A DNA stretch of 64,000 nt, from the NCBI RefSeq assembly GCF_037126465.1, contig NC_088207.1, forward strand, positions 47,550,143 through 47,614,142, in the 5' to 3' direction. This document shows positions 12,101 through 22,182 of this stretch, one piece after another (position 1 is the stretch's first letter; each line of letters starts with the position of its first letter). The position numbers were made by a program, and so were the translations under genes. Under the pieces are notes generated by a model that did no database searches, was not told the origin of the DNA, and saw only the letters and a program-made list of their open reading frames with translations. Source of the stretch: Ornithodoros turicata (Eukaryota; Arthropoda; Arachnida; Ixodida; Argasidae).

Positions 12101-12811
12101 CCCTTTCGAAATTCCATATCAAGACCTCAAACTATGTCTAAAAAGGTGCATCAATAACGACTGGCAGACATCTTGGAACCAGCAAACCAATAATAAATTA
12201 CATAGTATCAAGCCCAATGTATGCACCTGCTCACCAGGTATGTCCAGTCGACTATATGAAGTGCTATCCTCTCGCCTTCGTTTTGGACACACATACTTGA
12301 CGCATGGGTATCTTCTACGAGGAGAAGACCCACTGGAATGCAACCACTGTGGGGAACAGCTTTCGATCATTCACATCCTCATCACGCGTCCAGCGTACCA
12401 ACATCTCCGTCAACATCATTTTGCTCCCTTTTATAGAACCTTTTTGCCCCTCCACCCAATGCTTCTGCTGGGTGATGACAGCTTTGTTCCTTTTGAGAAC
12501 GTGTATAGGTTTTTTAAAGATACTGGGTTTTTAAAACATCTGTGATTTTAAATACTAATGCAACAGTTACTCGAATTTTAGTCCTGCACATGTACTCTAA
12601 CTAGTCTTCGGTGGTATTTGATGCGCCAATAAAACCCGAATCAAATCAAAATCACACCTTACGTGTAAACCTACTCCAATTACCTACTTTTATTGTTTGG
12701 GCAGTATGACAGCACTAAGCTCACGACATCGTTGGAAGCGACGTCTATATTCCGCCGCATAGCTCTCCCAGTTAGATCCGCTTCATCATCGGGAGGGCCT
12801 GTTCGCTGTGT

Positions 12812-13086
12812 CAGCCTTTTGATTGCATCCGTTTGCTTGATTGCCCAACCCTTGCACAAAATTGGATATTACGCACGCCACGGAAAGTCGAAGGTGCCCC
12901 ACTATGATGCCATGTGAAACTCGACTGAAGCTCATATTACGGCGGGACACGACATTGTACTATCAGCTATACAGTCGAGTTGCGCATCGCATCAAGTGGA
13001 GCACCTTCGACTTTCCGTGGCGTACGTAATATTCAATTTTGTGCAAGGGTTGGGCAATCAAGCAAACGGATGCAATCAAAAGGCTG
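12812..13086. repeat. foldback element with 93-bp inverted arms
   Basis: The arms at 12812-12904 and 12994-13086 are inverted copies with only a few mismatches, separated by about 90 bp. The outer ends read CAGCCTTTTGATTGCATCC and its complement. A smaller inverted pair (ACTCGACTG / CAGTCGAGT) lies in the spacer. No coding sequence is present. The spacer contains ACACGACATTGTAC, similar to the sequence (CACGACATTGAA) that directly follows the right arm and serves as target for the neighbouring SINE. Confidence 0.75.
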
Positions 13087-13100
13087 GCCACGACATTGAA

Positions 13101-14374
13101 GCCGGCCTCGGTAGCGCAGTCGGTAACGTGTTGGATTGCTGAGGTCAAGGTCGCGGGTTCGATCCCGGCCGAGGATGGTGCGTTGGGGAGGTAAACTTTG
13201 CTTTCAGCGAAGTTGTCTGAGATTTCCGGCCCATGTCAAAAGAACCAGCCGCATTATCCGTATAGTACGTCCTACCCTGCGGCACGTGCAACATCTCGCC
13301 ACGAGTACAGACAAACCTAACGTGTAATCCGTGTATTTATATATTTTGTATTTAAATATAGTCTGGAAAATGTATTTATGTTTAAATAACCGTTATTGTG
13401 TATTGATTTGTTTAAATACTTTGTAAATACATCAAATTCGCATATTTCCAAATTTTGCAGCTGCATGTACTGTCATGACTGAGGCTTTGCTTAGAGGCTA
13501 TAAGAGGTTATTTACCTGGTCTGGTGGATTAGTACACTTTTAAAAGTTTCTTTCGGGCATACATGGATAATGTACTTCTGTCAGCGATCGAATAGCATCA
13601 ACGTTACTCATTTCTCCCAATACCGCACTCAGTATACCAAATATCAACCTTTGGTTATGAAGCCTAAGAAATACTCCATGACCGATGTTTAGATGTTACA
13701 GGACCTTCTGGATGTGCATATTACTCTGCAGCTCCTGTGGTGAGGCTCGTTTCTTTCACGAACCAACATCGTCTGAAACAGGAGCTTCATGGACGTCTAA
13801 TCGTTCAATGGAATCGTCTAATTAAATCATTCAATAATTAAAACCGCCATGGTGAAGTAACGTTGTTATTTCGTAATGGTCTGCTTGGATGCTTAGAAAA
13901 CAGTTATTCAGTTTATACAGTCTATATTGATCTTAGTTATTGACTCATTCAATGTCTCTATGAAAATATTTGGGGTGTTTAAATAGGGTACTTATATTTC
14001 GCATTCAAATAATACACTTCCAGAGTATTTATGCAATGCACTGTTGAGGACACGGTTAGCTAAAATTGCCTGTCAGTACTTCGCCGTCCCATATTACTCG
14101 TACCTCTGCTGTGCTTGAAAGTGTTGTACCAATATTGTATTTGAAGGCGGACCATGTGGCGCACGTGTTTATTGACTCGAAAGAAATAGTGTTGCAACGC
14201 CTGGAGATTTGCGATGAGATAAACCACGGAGTGCTGATTTTAGACTATACCGTGTCCCCTGCAGTACTTAAATATATATTTAAGCAAAGTATTTTGTATT
14301 CATATTTAAACGCGCCAGAAATGTATTTATGCCCAGCCCTGCGTGTAATACACACCACCATTACCATTATTACT
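13101..14374 (+). mobile_element. SINE-B, tRNA-derived, split by a hAT element
   Basis: The head reads GCCGGCCTCGGTAGCGCAGT (box A) and later GCGGGTTCGATCCCGGCC (box B), a tRNA-like 5' end with the anticodon position reading GCT (Ser-like). A non-tRNA body follows. The 3' end is (CCATTA)-like simple sequence. An 11-bp TSD, ACGACATTGAA, flanks it at 13090-13100 and 14375-14385. Without the hAT (13329-14341) and one of its TSD copies, the SINE is about 253 bp. Short tRNA-derived SINEs of this type are known from ixodid ticks (the Ruka family); membership needs a database comparison. Confidence 0.85.
13329..14341. mobile_element. non-autonomous hAT-type element with 8-bp TSD
   Basis: A 1013-bp AT-rich insertion lies inside SINE-B. 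The target CGTGTAAT is duplicated exactly at 13321-13328 and 14342-14349, the 8-bp length expected for hAT. The right end, read inward, is CAGGGCTGGGCATAAATAC, a classic hAT terminus. The left end (CCGTGTATTTATATATTTTG) is AT-rich like the right but lacks the CAGGGCTGGG start. No transposase frame is visible. Both ends carry TTTAAATA-type subterminal motifs. Confidence 0.75.
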
Positions 14375-14439
14375 ACGACATTGAATGCAAATGCACACGG
14401 GGCGGTCTGTGCTTCCAGCGTATCGATTGCTTAGAGCGG

Positions 14440-14501
14440 TGGATTTAAATCAGTTTTTCTTTTTTTATATCAGCATTAAACAAATTCCCCCCCCCCCCCC
14501 A
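14440..14501 (+). mobile_element. possible poly-C LINE tail
   Basis: A T-rich tract followed by CATTAAACAAATT and then a run of 14 C matches the layout of the poly-C tail family (AATAAA-like motif then C run), but it is diverged and short. Boundaries are estimated. Confidence 0.35.
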
Positions 14502-14624
14502 TTTTTCTCGCCTGAGAAACCTTTGGAAGAAGAAAGCGCGTATACATCCTTAAAACGGTGGTGGTGCTGGTGACGTGCTATTTCCGGTCACAATTAAAAC
14601 AAAGCACCGCATAATTTGTTCCTG

Positions 14625-14697
14625 CACTCCTAAAAATGAACATCACCACATAGCTCACTTCTAGTCAACCATCATCCCGAGCGACATCGTTCGGACA
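14625..14697 (+). repeat. GGCGTACGCC-family MITE, left arm only
   Basis: It reads CACTCCTAAAAATGAACATC and continues ACCACATAG...CATCATCCCGAGCGACATCG, the outer left arm of the MITE found complete at 20846-21093 and 40684-40932. The inner hairpin part is missing. Confidence 0.65.
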
Positions 14698-14743
14698 GTT
14701 ATGACATCGTGACATCGTTATGACAGATATATAGCATGGCGTT

Positions 14744-14829
14744 CCCCCAGGGCGTCAGTCGTGACGTTGCCCACCTCTGTGAGGCCAACGGCGAGCCCTT
14801 TCACCATTACCACCACTATCACCACCACC
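14744..14829 (+). mobile_element. 86-bp mini-retroposon, copy 1, with (CCA)n tail
   Basis: It starts CCCCCAGGGCGTCAGTCGTG and ends in a CCA/CTA-rich simple tail. It is flanked by a perfect 13-bp direct repeat, ATAGCATGGCGTT, at 14731-14743 and 14830-14842. The same unit occurs at 20240-20321 with a different 13-bp TSD. Long variable TSDs plus a simple 3' tail indicate target-primed reverse transcription. No promoter boxes are evident in so short a unit, so it may be the 3' end of a longer element. Confidence 0.8.
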
Positions 14830-15020
14830 ATAGCATGGCGTTGTTTTCTTCGTTGACTTTGCATTAAGTTGTCTCGCGACGTAGAGCCACGTATTATAAA
14901 TTATCAATTTACCTTGTACTGATTCCTGCCTACTATAATGCCTTCGGTCTTAAGTCTCCCTGTACATAAATAAAATAACGTCATGACTGTGACATTCACT
15001 CGCAAGGGCTCATTGAATTG

Positions 15021-15109
15021 AGCAGACTGTAATTTCACAACCGAAGTGTGCATGCAGGAGACAGGCGCGTCTGTCTCCTGTATGCACTGTTCGGTTGTTC
15101 AACTGTCTC
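15021..15109. repeat. small foldback (40-bp arms)
   Basis: Arms around GTGCATGCAGGAGACAG and its complement CTGTCTCCTGTATGCAC extend about 40 bp each side of the 6-base centre GCGCGT, with some mismatches in the outer half (ACAACCGAA / TTCGGTTGT is shared). It is probably a small MITE or a hairpin left by one. No TSD was identified. Confidence 0.6.
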
Positions 15110-17834
15110 GTCAACTCGTCCAAATTTCCATTATTACTGAACAGACTATGTTCCCGTACAGAAAGTTGTTCAATATTTCCAAACAGTTCGTGAACCAGCG
15201 TGCACGCTGCCGAGGTACCCAGCTGTTGAGAGACAATGCATACAAATGTCCATAATGATTACGTTATTCTTAAATACAGGGTTTCTCGCTCATTTTACAC
15301 CAGCCGTCATCTAAATTAGGTACCATCCAATCTAACCCAAGCACTATCGACATTAATCCAGTTGCTACTTTACGGATGATGAAAAAGCGCCACTCACTAT
15401 TCGCTATTACAGTATATGGGTGGTTATGAATTAACGGGTTTATGGGTGAATGTATGTTCGTTACTTTTCTTTCGACAACATACTGTTGCTACTGGGATAA
15501 GTGTATAGTTGCAGATGGGCAGAAAGCGAAGGCGTTGAATTTGGTAGCTTTGGTACGTAACGGGTAAAAATGCAGGTTACTGCTGTCGATTTGGTTACCT
15601 TGGCATTAAATTACGCTTTCTTTGGGGCAACGACTTCCGATAGTGCGTCAGAACATTGTAACGGGCGAGCAGGTTAGGATACAAAGAGGGACAACGCCGG
15701 AGGTTCCGTTGCCGCTATGCCTTCGCTAGGTTATGATTGTTTTGCTCCTGCTGGAGTTCCCTGGATCTTTTCTGGTTGCCTTTCATATTGACTTGATTTT
15801 AATGGTATTTTTTTACTTTTTCGTTATTGCGAGTCCTTTTTTATTTATTCATTTATTTGCGTTAAAGGCTCCCGGATGAGGCATTACATAACGGAGGGGC
15901 GTGCTACACATAGTAATCATCTGTTGTGACTGAGGCGACGAGCAAGTCTGGGGAAGATATATCTTTAATATATGATATGACCGAGCTGTGCGGACGCCAG
16001 GACAGAACTCGTGGTCCTCGAGTCTCGAGCTGGTCGGGCGTAGCTTGAACTGAGGCGCGGAAGGAGAATTCGCAATATGGCTGCCACACATCATTACTAC
16101 ACGTGTACAATACACAGAGAGAGAAAGCATGTGGTGATCATGATGGCGTAATGACACTGAGAGTTAATCGGTTATACAGTGAAGAAGAGATGCTTTAAAG
16201 CGAACAGGATCATGCAGAGCAACATGTTTAGGAAGCAGTTTCCAGTCGTTGATTGTTTTTTGGGAAGAAGGGTTTTAGAAAAGTAGTCGTGACATTATGT
16301 AGTCTTTGTTCTTGGGGACATGACGCAATGAAATGTAGTCGTCAGGTGCAAGGAGCCGCTGTCGGCTACAAATGTTATGCTTTGATTGGGTTTTAGGTAC
16401 GTCTGTACTTGTTTCTTTCAGACTGTCTTGGATATTGATTGGATTTTATTAAATTTTGTGCGACTAGCGTTCTTTGGACCCGCTATTTCCAGTCATATAG
16501 TAATACACGTACAAGACGTCATGTTTGGGGGGGGGGGGTATGTAAAGTTAAAGTACGCAGAGAGGTGGGTCGTAGTTATGATGACCTGTTACTCCGCATT
16601 CATTTGCTGTGGCTGCACGCAGTAGCCACTGAAACAGATGCGTCACTGGGACACGGGTGATGTTACAGTCAGAAAGTCACAGTCGCAATAGTCTCAGTCA
16701 ACACAGTCAAAGACGAGAAACCCAACCCGTGTTCGTCAGGAATTATATTAAGGCGTCTATGGCAAAACCGGTTGGTATGCTGGATTGTTCCAGGGCCCGA
16801 GAAGAACTTTCAGATTTAATATGGGCCGGTGGTGGCGTAAGAGGATGTGCTCAGTGTCCGCTAGTGTGTTACAGGTGGAACAATTCAGGGAGCAACATTT
16901 CTTCATTCTGTACATCATGTTTGGAAATTTTTGCTATCTTCGAGTAAACAGAAAAATTTGCGCAATTTCTTCACATTCTGATCTTCACCCGGGCACTTTT
17001 AAAAAATAGCAATTGCTCTCCAGATTCTTGTTATAGACATACCTGACTATAACCATTTGAGCAATCTGAGATGGAAACTCTAGCGCCTTTAGCGTGACGC
17101 TTTCCTGAAAATGAAAAAATCTGTTCCTTTCTTGATTATAGGACCATGTCTGTAACTCAGGTGTTCCCAATTAAGCAACTTATTCGTTGAGATCACAGCA
17201 ATACACCAGTAAAACGTCATGTTAAGCGATTCTTGACGCTCTTGCTTGAGTCTTGCTTTCTGCCTCTATATTTTTATGCAATTGTCCAAATTCGTTAGTA
17301 CGGAGTGTATCCCATCCATCTAGCCTGCATTTATGCCGTCTTCTCATGCATGTCCCGGGTTCGTGGGTATCGGAGTCATGGGGTCCCGAAATCATGGGAT
17401 CTGTGCGGGTTATAGGCGTGCGCGCATCCCACGTATTTATACTGACACCAAACAGTGTGTGTGTGTGAGAGAGAGAGAGATACATGATGACGATGATATG
17501 GGGATGTCTTCCGCTCATTGAGCAGAATGCTACCCCATTGCTGAACAGTGAATGTGCGTCATACGTTCGTAAATTCCATAATCTTGCTAGAATTCACCTT
17601 TCTGGAGGCATAACACATTGTCCAAGCGCTGACTGTGCACCGCTACACTTGTGAATAAATTTTCAGCATGCATACATACACTGAAAACATTCCTTTGCGG
17701 AAAATCTCCTATCGTAGGTCCAACTACAAGTCATCCTATATCCATCTCTTTTCCAAACCAACATTCTCGGTCAGTAATGCATGACTTTCGTAGCTATCCT
17801 GATTAAAGAGTGATATTCAGAAAAGCAAATTTAA
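15110..17834. other. no gene recognised
   Basis: No coding frame here has recognisable motifs. At about 15841-15900 the sequence TTTATTTATTCATTTATTTG, followed by a GGCTCC...GAGGCATTACATAACGG motif, looks like the antisense 3' tail of a retroelement. A G run lies at about 16528-16539 and a short (TG)n(GA)n microsatellite at about 17455-17480. The rest appears to be unique or old, unrecognisable repeat DNA. Confidence 0.5.
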
Positions 17835-18437
17835 TGTTGAATTCCAATGGCAGAGTCGGAGCAAGTGGCACACTCCGCAGTGGAGCGGCTTGATCTGGCC
17901 TAGAGCAAGTGATCCGAATCTGCGACTGGAACACTTGCGCCCAACATGGAGTTTAGCCCTGGCCAATCTTCCTTGGTGGATGGCGGCCAGAGACGGAGGA
18001 AGAAGAAGATGATTGTACTCATGTTTCAATACAACGCCATGTTTTGCATGTTTTGCGAGGTCCTCCTAATCTCCTAACGTTGCCCTGGTGATGTCTGGCT
18101 TATTGCTTTCTTCAAGAAACAAAATTTCTAACGTACGACGCGAAATACTAGTCACGGCGAAAACGCGTCGGGAAGCGGCCATGTTGGCGAAGCAGAGACA
18201 GGAAATAGGAAGCACGAGCGATAAGTGACACGTCACGTAGAGTTCCGGTTGAATCTGCCTATTTTGGCGGAGCAGTCTGGGTTGCTCCCTGGAGCGACCT
18301 TGGCTCGTATGCCGCTCCGAAGCTCCCATTGGAAGACTCCAGAACTGTTCCCAATCTGCCAATCGAACAGACTTGCTCTCGGCGGAGCAACAAAACTTGC
18401 TCTGAAAACGCTCCGAATCTGCCATTGGAATTCAACA
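17835..18437. repeat. 603-bp terminal-inverted-repeat element, possible Harbinger-type MITE
   Basis: The ends TGTTGAATTCCAATGGCAGA and the complementary TCTGCCATTGGAATTCAACA form terminal inverted repeats of about 27 bp with one mismatch. TAA lies directly outside both ends (17832-17834 and 18438-18440). A 3-bp TAA duplication is the type made by PIF/Harbinger elements, but three bases is weak evidence. The interior repeats the theme CGGAGCAAGT / CTTGCTC several times and has no transposase. Confidence 0.65.
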
Positions 18438-18472
18438 TAAGTGTGCCCCGTTCTTCACAATCGAAACCTCTG

Positions 18473-18774
18473 CACTCTTAGAAATGAACTCCACTGACAC
18501 ACATGCATTTCCCGTTTCTTACCCTCCTGTAGCGGGCCTAAATTTCCTTTGGCAGGTACGTACTGGTATGTAGATGTCATTGCAGCAAAAATACTAAAAA
18601 GGGGAAAAGTCAACTTATCCCCTTATTGCATACAGAGGTGCAGTTATGAACAGCATAAGTGTCACAAAAAGGCGTACGCCTCCCGTTTTCAACAAATCAG
18701 GGCAGATAACGATATCATTCGAGATGATGGTTGGCTAGGAGCGCGCTATGCTGTGAAGTTCAGTTTTAAGAGTG
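18473..18774. repeat. GGCGTACGCC-family MITE, left arm mostly replaced
   Basis: The left end CACTCTTAGAAATGAACTCC is followed by about 140 bp of unrelated sequence. A normal hairpin loop and right arm follow (AAAGGCGTACGCCTCCCG, then a TTTTAAGAGTG end). Flanking dinucleotides TG/TG match. The replacement may be an internal deletion and insertion or a gene-conversion event. Confidence 0.65.
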
Positions 18775-19229
18775 TGGCTGTCTCCCTACACCATTTGAAG
18801 CATTCTAACATCGAACAAGAAGTTGTCACAAACGGCGATACAAACAGTCCAATGGACTCGTTTGAGAGCCCCGTCGGCGACTGATGAGCCTCGTGGCTGA
18901 AATACTCTAAAGTACCATATTGCAACGAAAAAAAGAAAAAGAACATGGAGTTGTAGGCTCCATCAACGTGGATGCCGGAGCGCTTATAGTTGAAGAATAA
19001 ATAACAATAAAAATAATAGAAAAACACATTGTAGTAAGAATATTATTTGCAGCTGAGATTGAAATCGTTATTTTGGGGGCGTTCGGTTAAGTTCCGCGGC
19101 AGATAAAGTAAAGTTTTGAGACGTTTGACTCATATAACGTTTCGAACCGATTCAGCGAAGTTAAATTTAAAATGTCATCTGCACTAGCTGAAGGCGCCCG
19201 TGACTTTGGTAGAGCCAAAGTGCACTATA

Positions 19230-19450
19230 CACTCTAAACCGCATAGCACGCTCTGCGCCAACCATTGCCACGAATGATAGGGTTACCGCTTCTGATTCGA
19301 GGAGAGAGGGAGGCGTACGCCTTTTTGTGCCAATTATCATGTATCTAAGTTGACACAAAAAGGCGTACGCCCCCCTCTCTCTTCGAATCAGAAGCAATTC
19401 GTGGCAATGGTTGAGCGTGCTATGCGGTGAAGTTCAGTTTTTTTACAGTG
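19230..19450. repeat. GGCGTACGCC-family MITE, subfamily B, with TA target duplication
   Basis: It is a foldback with ends CACTCTAAACCGCATAGCAC and the complementary GTGCTATGCGG...TTACAGTG, flanked by TA on both sides. Each arm holds AGGCGTACGCC. Subfamily B differs from the common form by TTCTGATTCGA in place of GATTTGTTGAAAA. Confidence 0.75.
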
Positions 19451-19866
19451 TAACGTCCGTCATTAAATACAGTTTGGTAACGTGAAAAAAGAAAAAGAAA
19501 AAAGAATTACAAATTAACGGGAGCGGCGCTTAGCAGTTGGTGACCAACGCTTATGCGACGACGCAATGTGGCTACTTTTCTTCTTCGGTATAATTTGCAA
19601 TACGCAGCTCTGCCGCGAAGCGTGTCCGCCACGCTAAGCAAGTGACGATTTAATTAGTGGGACCGTTTCCGAGGAGGCCACGCAATTACATCGGAACGGG
19701 ACCACCTCTTTATTCTCAGGCTAATTATGAACGCATCGCATGAACGCTTGCCCTTTTGTGTCCTTTTGTAATCTGCAGTCAGAAACACTACATTTATAAA
19801 ATAAGTCGCCCAACCCACCGAACGGGATGGGGGCCATGTAGGGAAGACAGCTGAAAGACTGTATTC

Positions 19867-20117
19867 CAAAAAGAGAGCTTCACCGCATAGCATTCTGTGC
19901 GTCAACCATTTCCACGAACTACAGGGTTATCGCTTCCGAATCGAGGAGAGAGATGGGCGTACGCTTTTTTTTTTTTTTTTTGCAATTTGGATATATGGTA
20001 ATTGCCACAAAAAGGCGTACGCCTCCCTTCCTATTCGAATCCAATGCGATAACTATATCATTCACAGCAACGGTTGGCGCAGAGCGTGCTATGGGATGAA
20101 GTTCTGTTTTTACAGTG
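19867..20117. repeat. GGCGTACGCC-family MITE, subfamily B, diverged
   Basis: It has GAGCTTCACCGCATAGCA at the left, GGCGTACGC in both arms, and a GGTTGGCGCAGAGCGTGCTA...TTACAGTG right end. A T run of about 18 lies in the left hairpin stem. The left terminus is degraded. Confidence 0.65.
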
Positions 20118-20119
20118 TG

Positions 20120-20478
20120 CAGTCTTAAAAGTGAACTTCACCGCAAAGCACGCTCCTAGCCAACCATCAGCCCGAGTGACATCGTTCTCTTCCCTGATTT
20201 GTTAGAAACGGGAGGCGTACGCCTTTTTGTGACACTTATTCCCCCAGGGCGTCAGTCGTGACGTTGCCCACATACGTGAGGCCGACAACGGCAAGCCCTT
20301 CCACCACCCACCACCACCACCTTGTGACACTTATGCGGAAATGTTAATTGCCACAAAAAAGCGTACGCCACGCGCTTTCCACAAATCAAGAGTGATAGAG
20401 GTATCACTCTGTACAATGGTACTCTGTACAATGGTTGGCCTTTAGCGTGCTATGTGGTGAAGCTTTGCTTTAAGAGTG
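20120..20478. repeat. GGCGTACGCC-family MITE, subfamily C, carrying a mini-retroposon
   Basis: The left arm AGTCTTAAAAGTGAACTTCA and the right end CTTTAAGAGTG bound a foldback with the GGCGTACGCC core. Its loop is interrupted by an 82-bp retroposon (20240-20321). The right arm carries the subfamily-C TTTCCACAAATCAAGAGTGA and a local duplication of ACTCTGTACAATGGT. The insertion therefore postdates the MITE. Confidence 0.75.
20240..20321 (+). mobile_element. 82-bp mini-retroposon, copy 2, with (CCA)n tail
   Basis: It starts TCCCCCAGGGCGTCAGTCGT and matches copy 1 (14744-14829) through GTGACGTTGCCCAC, GTGAGGCC and AGCCCTT before a CCACC tail. The perfect 13-bp TSD, TTGTGACACTTAT, at 20227-20239 and 20322-20334 is part of the host MITE. 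A different TSD from copy 1 proves an independent insertion. Confidence 0.85.
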
Positions 20479-20514
20479 CACAGCGAGGACCGAAGTGCTA
20501 TGTGTGCCACACTA

Positions 20515-20741
20515 GAGTCACTAAATAAGCTACGCTTCAGAGTAGCGACACTGAGCCGCCATGTTGTTTCGGATGACCTCCAGCCCCACCTCTATTTTGG
20601 CAGTAGAAATAGATGAAGGTGAAGTTCAGCAGTGGAAGAAGACGACACTTCGAAGAGCGCTAAATGGATGGCGCTGGAGGTCATCCGAAACAACATGGCG
20701 GCACAGTGTCGCTACTCTGAAGCGTAGCTTATTTATGACTC
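20515..20741. repeat. 227-bp MITE with TA target duplication
   Basis: It has inverted arms of about 70 bp, starting GAGTCACTAAATAAGCTACG at the left and ending with the complementary CGTAGCTTATTTATGACTC at the right, flanked by TA on both sides (20513-20514, 20742-20743). The TA duplication suggests the Tc1/mariner superfamily. It is unrelated in sequence to the GGCGTACGCC family next to it. Confidence 0.75.
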
Positions 20742-20845
20742 TATGCCACACCAGTTAGAAGAAGTAAAAGAAGCGCCACTATTCTCAACAAAGCGTTGAA
20801 ACGCGCCTTATGCAACGTTATGGTAGCAATAGTACACTAGCACCA

Positions 20846-21093
20846 CACTCTTAGAAAAGAACTTCACCGCATAGCACGCTCTTAGCCAACCATAAACTCG
20901 AATTTTATTATTATCTGCCCTGATTTGTTGAAAACGGGAGGCGTACGCCTTTTTGTGACAATTATGAACAGCATAAGTGTCACAAAAAAGGCGTACGCCT
21001 CCCGTTTTCAACAAATCAGGGCAGATAACGATATCATTTGAGATGATGGTTGGCTAGGAGCGTGCTATGCGGTGAAGTTCATTTTTAAGAGTG
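20846..21093. repeat. GGCGTACGCC-family MITE, complete, subfamily A
   Basis: A complete foldback of 248 bp: CACTCTTAGAAAAGAACTTC at the left, AACGGGAGGCGTACGCC in each arm, and TTTTTAAGAGTG at the right. The arms pair along almost their full length apart from a short loop. Flanking dinucleotides are CA on both sides. Confidence 0.8.
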
Positions 21094-21466
21094 CATTTAT
21101 AAATTCGTACGGGTGAATCTTCGCCTGATGTTGCTGAGTACGAACTTGTCGCGAATCTGGTGACAGGACAGCTGGTACAACAGCCATTGCCCCCAAAGAC
21201 TTGAAGCCGGGGTTTTTCTCTTCGACGAGGTGGAGATTCTTCGCTATTTTATAAGCTATTGGGTACCCTCCAGTACCCTCCAGCACATTCTGTATTCGCT
21301 CCGGAACGTCAGAAACGATGCCAATATCATCGAAGAGTGTTCGACCACAAGCTCCCAGACGTTTGCTTCTGTCGGCGATAAAGACGTAGGTAGCTGAAAG
21401 CGTACGCCAGTTCCCCAGGAACCGAAGTCCACAGCAAGAGTTCTTGAGAACGCCTCACACTTTGGG

Positions 21467-21531
21467 GGGAGTATGTTTATTACGAAAACAAAAGAAAGAA
21501 AAAAAAAAGGGCAGGTAAAAGGAATGGTCAG
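21467..21531 (-). mobile_element. 65-bp LINE tail insertion with 9-bp TSD
   Basis: On the minus strand it begins CTGACCATTCC, runs through a pyrimidine tract, and ends GTAATAAACATACTCCC. CACTTTGGG is duplicated exactly at 21458-21466 and 21532-21540. The sequence matches the 3' end of the poly-C LINE family, so this is an extremely 5'-truncated insertion. Confidence 0.75.
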
Positions 21532-21540
21532 CACTTTGGG

Positions 21541-22182
21541 CTTCCGCACTTGGAAATCCATTATGCACATCGCATATAGTCCCTCAAAGTGGACGTAAAC
21601 TCACATGGCATTATCGTGTTGCGGTATACTCCTCCAAACAGCCATTTGAAAAGTGTTTTCCAGTTTGGTCCACCGAATATTCGCCTCTACAAGTGACGTG
21701 CACAAATCAGCATTTTTCAGCAGGCGCATTTTTCGCTAGGCTATGTTTTTAGGCAGTTTTCGAAAAAGAAAACCCTGCGTTTTAGGCGTTTGCGCCATGC
21801 ACAATAGGCTCGAACACCAGATAGGCCTTTTTTTGCACAACAAGTGCTGCTAGGGTTCCCACTACCCAATTCGTGTTCCTTTACCGAAAACGCGCAGTTA
21901 TAGCCACAGGTGTCACAGGTAGGAAAAAAAAGGGCACTTGCCCAGAAATCCCATCTCTAATAATTATACATTCTTTCGTGAGTTCAACAGAACTAATGGA
22001 TCTCTATTAGGACCATATAAGTGAGTGGGAGATCATGGGCAGTGATACATGTATAAAAACCTTCCATCGTCACACAGAGGACACGACTGTGTCCGGGCAT
22101 GTGCACGAATGGAATAGCTGCCGCGATAAATTTGTTATCGCCAGGAGCTGCCATGATGTGACGTGGAAGATGTTTCGCTCTA
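21541..22182. other. no gene recognised
   Basis: I see no supported coding region, RNA gene or element here. It contains short A-rich and T-rich tracts only. Confidence 0.45.

Larger units (their letters stand above)
7506..12545 (+). pseudogene. LINE ORF2: endonuclease, reverse transcriptase, RNase H
   Basis: It begins MNPSNILQWNCRGLL (endonuclease motif I, with the QE of motif II soon after). It is interrupted at 7829 and resumes at 9151 with CSLYLPPS, then FILLGDFNAHN and a later RGSDHFPV, which complete the AP-endonuclease active site. RT motifs follow: YRPIALTSCLGKTIERM, QCGFRAACSTLDQL, SVFFDLEKAYDTAW, NGVPQGSV and YVDDVQI (intact YxDD). RNase H follows at about 11730-12085 (EFYTDVSK, FTAEVYG, IYTDSLSSL, CWVPSHFGIPGNERAD). 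A C-terminal zinc-finger-like ECNHCGEQLSIIHIL closes it. I see a nonsense codon at 10669 and frameshifts near 10835, 11495 and 12125. Confidence 0.85.
5700..12656 (+). mobile_element. I-like LINE, near full length, interrupted by a CR1-like LINE
   Basis: The element has a GC-rich 5' leader (about 5700-6224), ORF1 with three CCHC knuckles, ORF2 with AP endonuclease, reverse transcriptase, RNase H and a C-terminal zinc motif, and a short 3' UTR ending near CCAATAAAACCCGAATC at about 12630-12655. The presence of RNase H after RT points to the I group of clades rather than Jockey proper or CR1. Both ORFs carry several frameshifts or stops. The 1.3-kb minus-strand CR1-like insertion lies at 7830-9150. 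Removing it restores the endonuclease reading frame. The outer 5' limit is estimated from where GC-rich leader sequence starts. Confidence 0.85.

Noticed and set aside
13101..13175. tRNA-Ser-like sequence
   Set aside because: The anticodon stem pairs poorly and a SINE body and TSD follow, so it is a SINE head and not a tRNA gene.
15841..15900. Full LINE on the minus strand
   Set aside because: Only a tail-like 60-bp sequence is present with no coding remains beside it, so it is mentioned only as a scrap.
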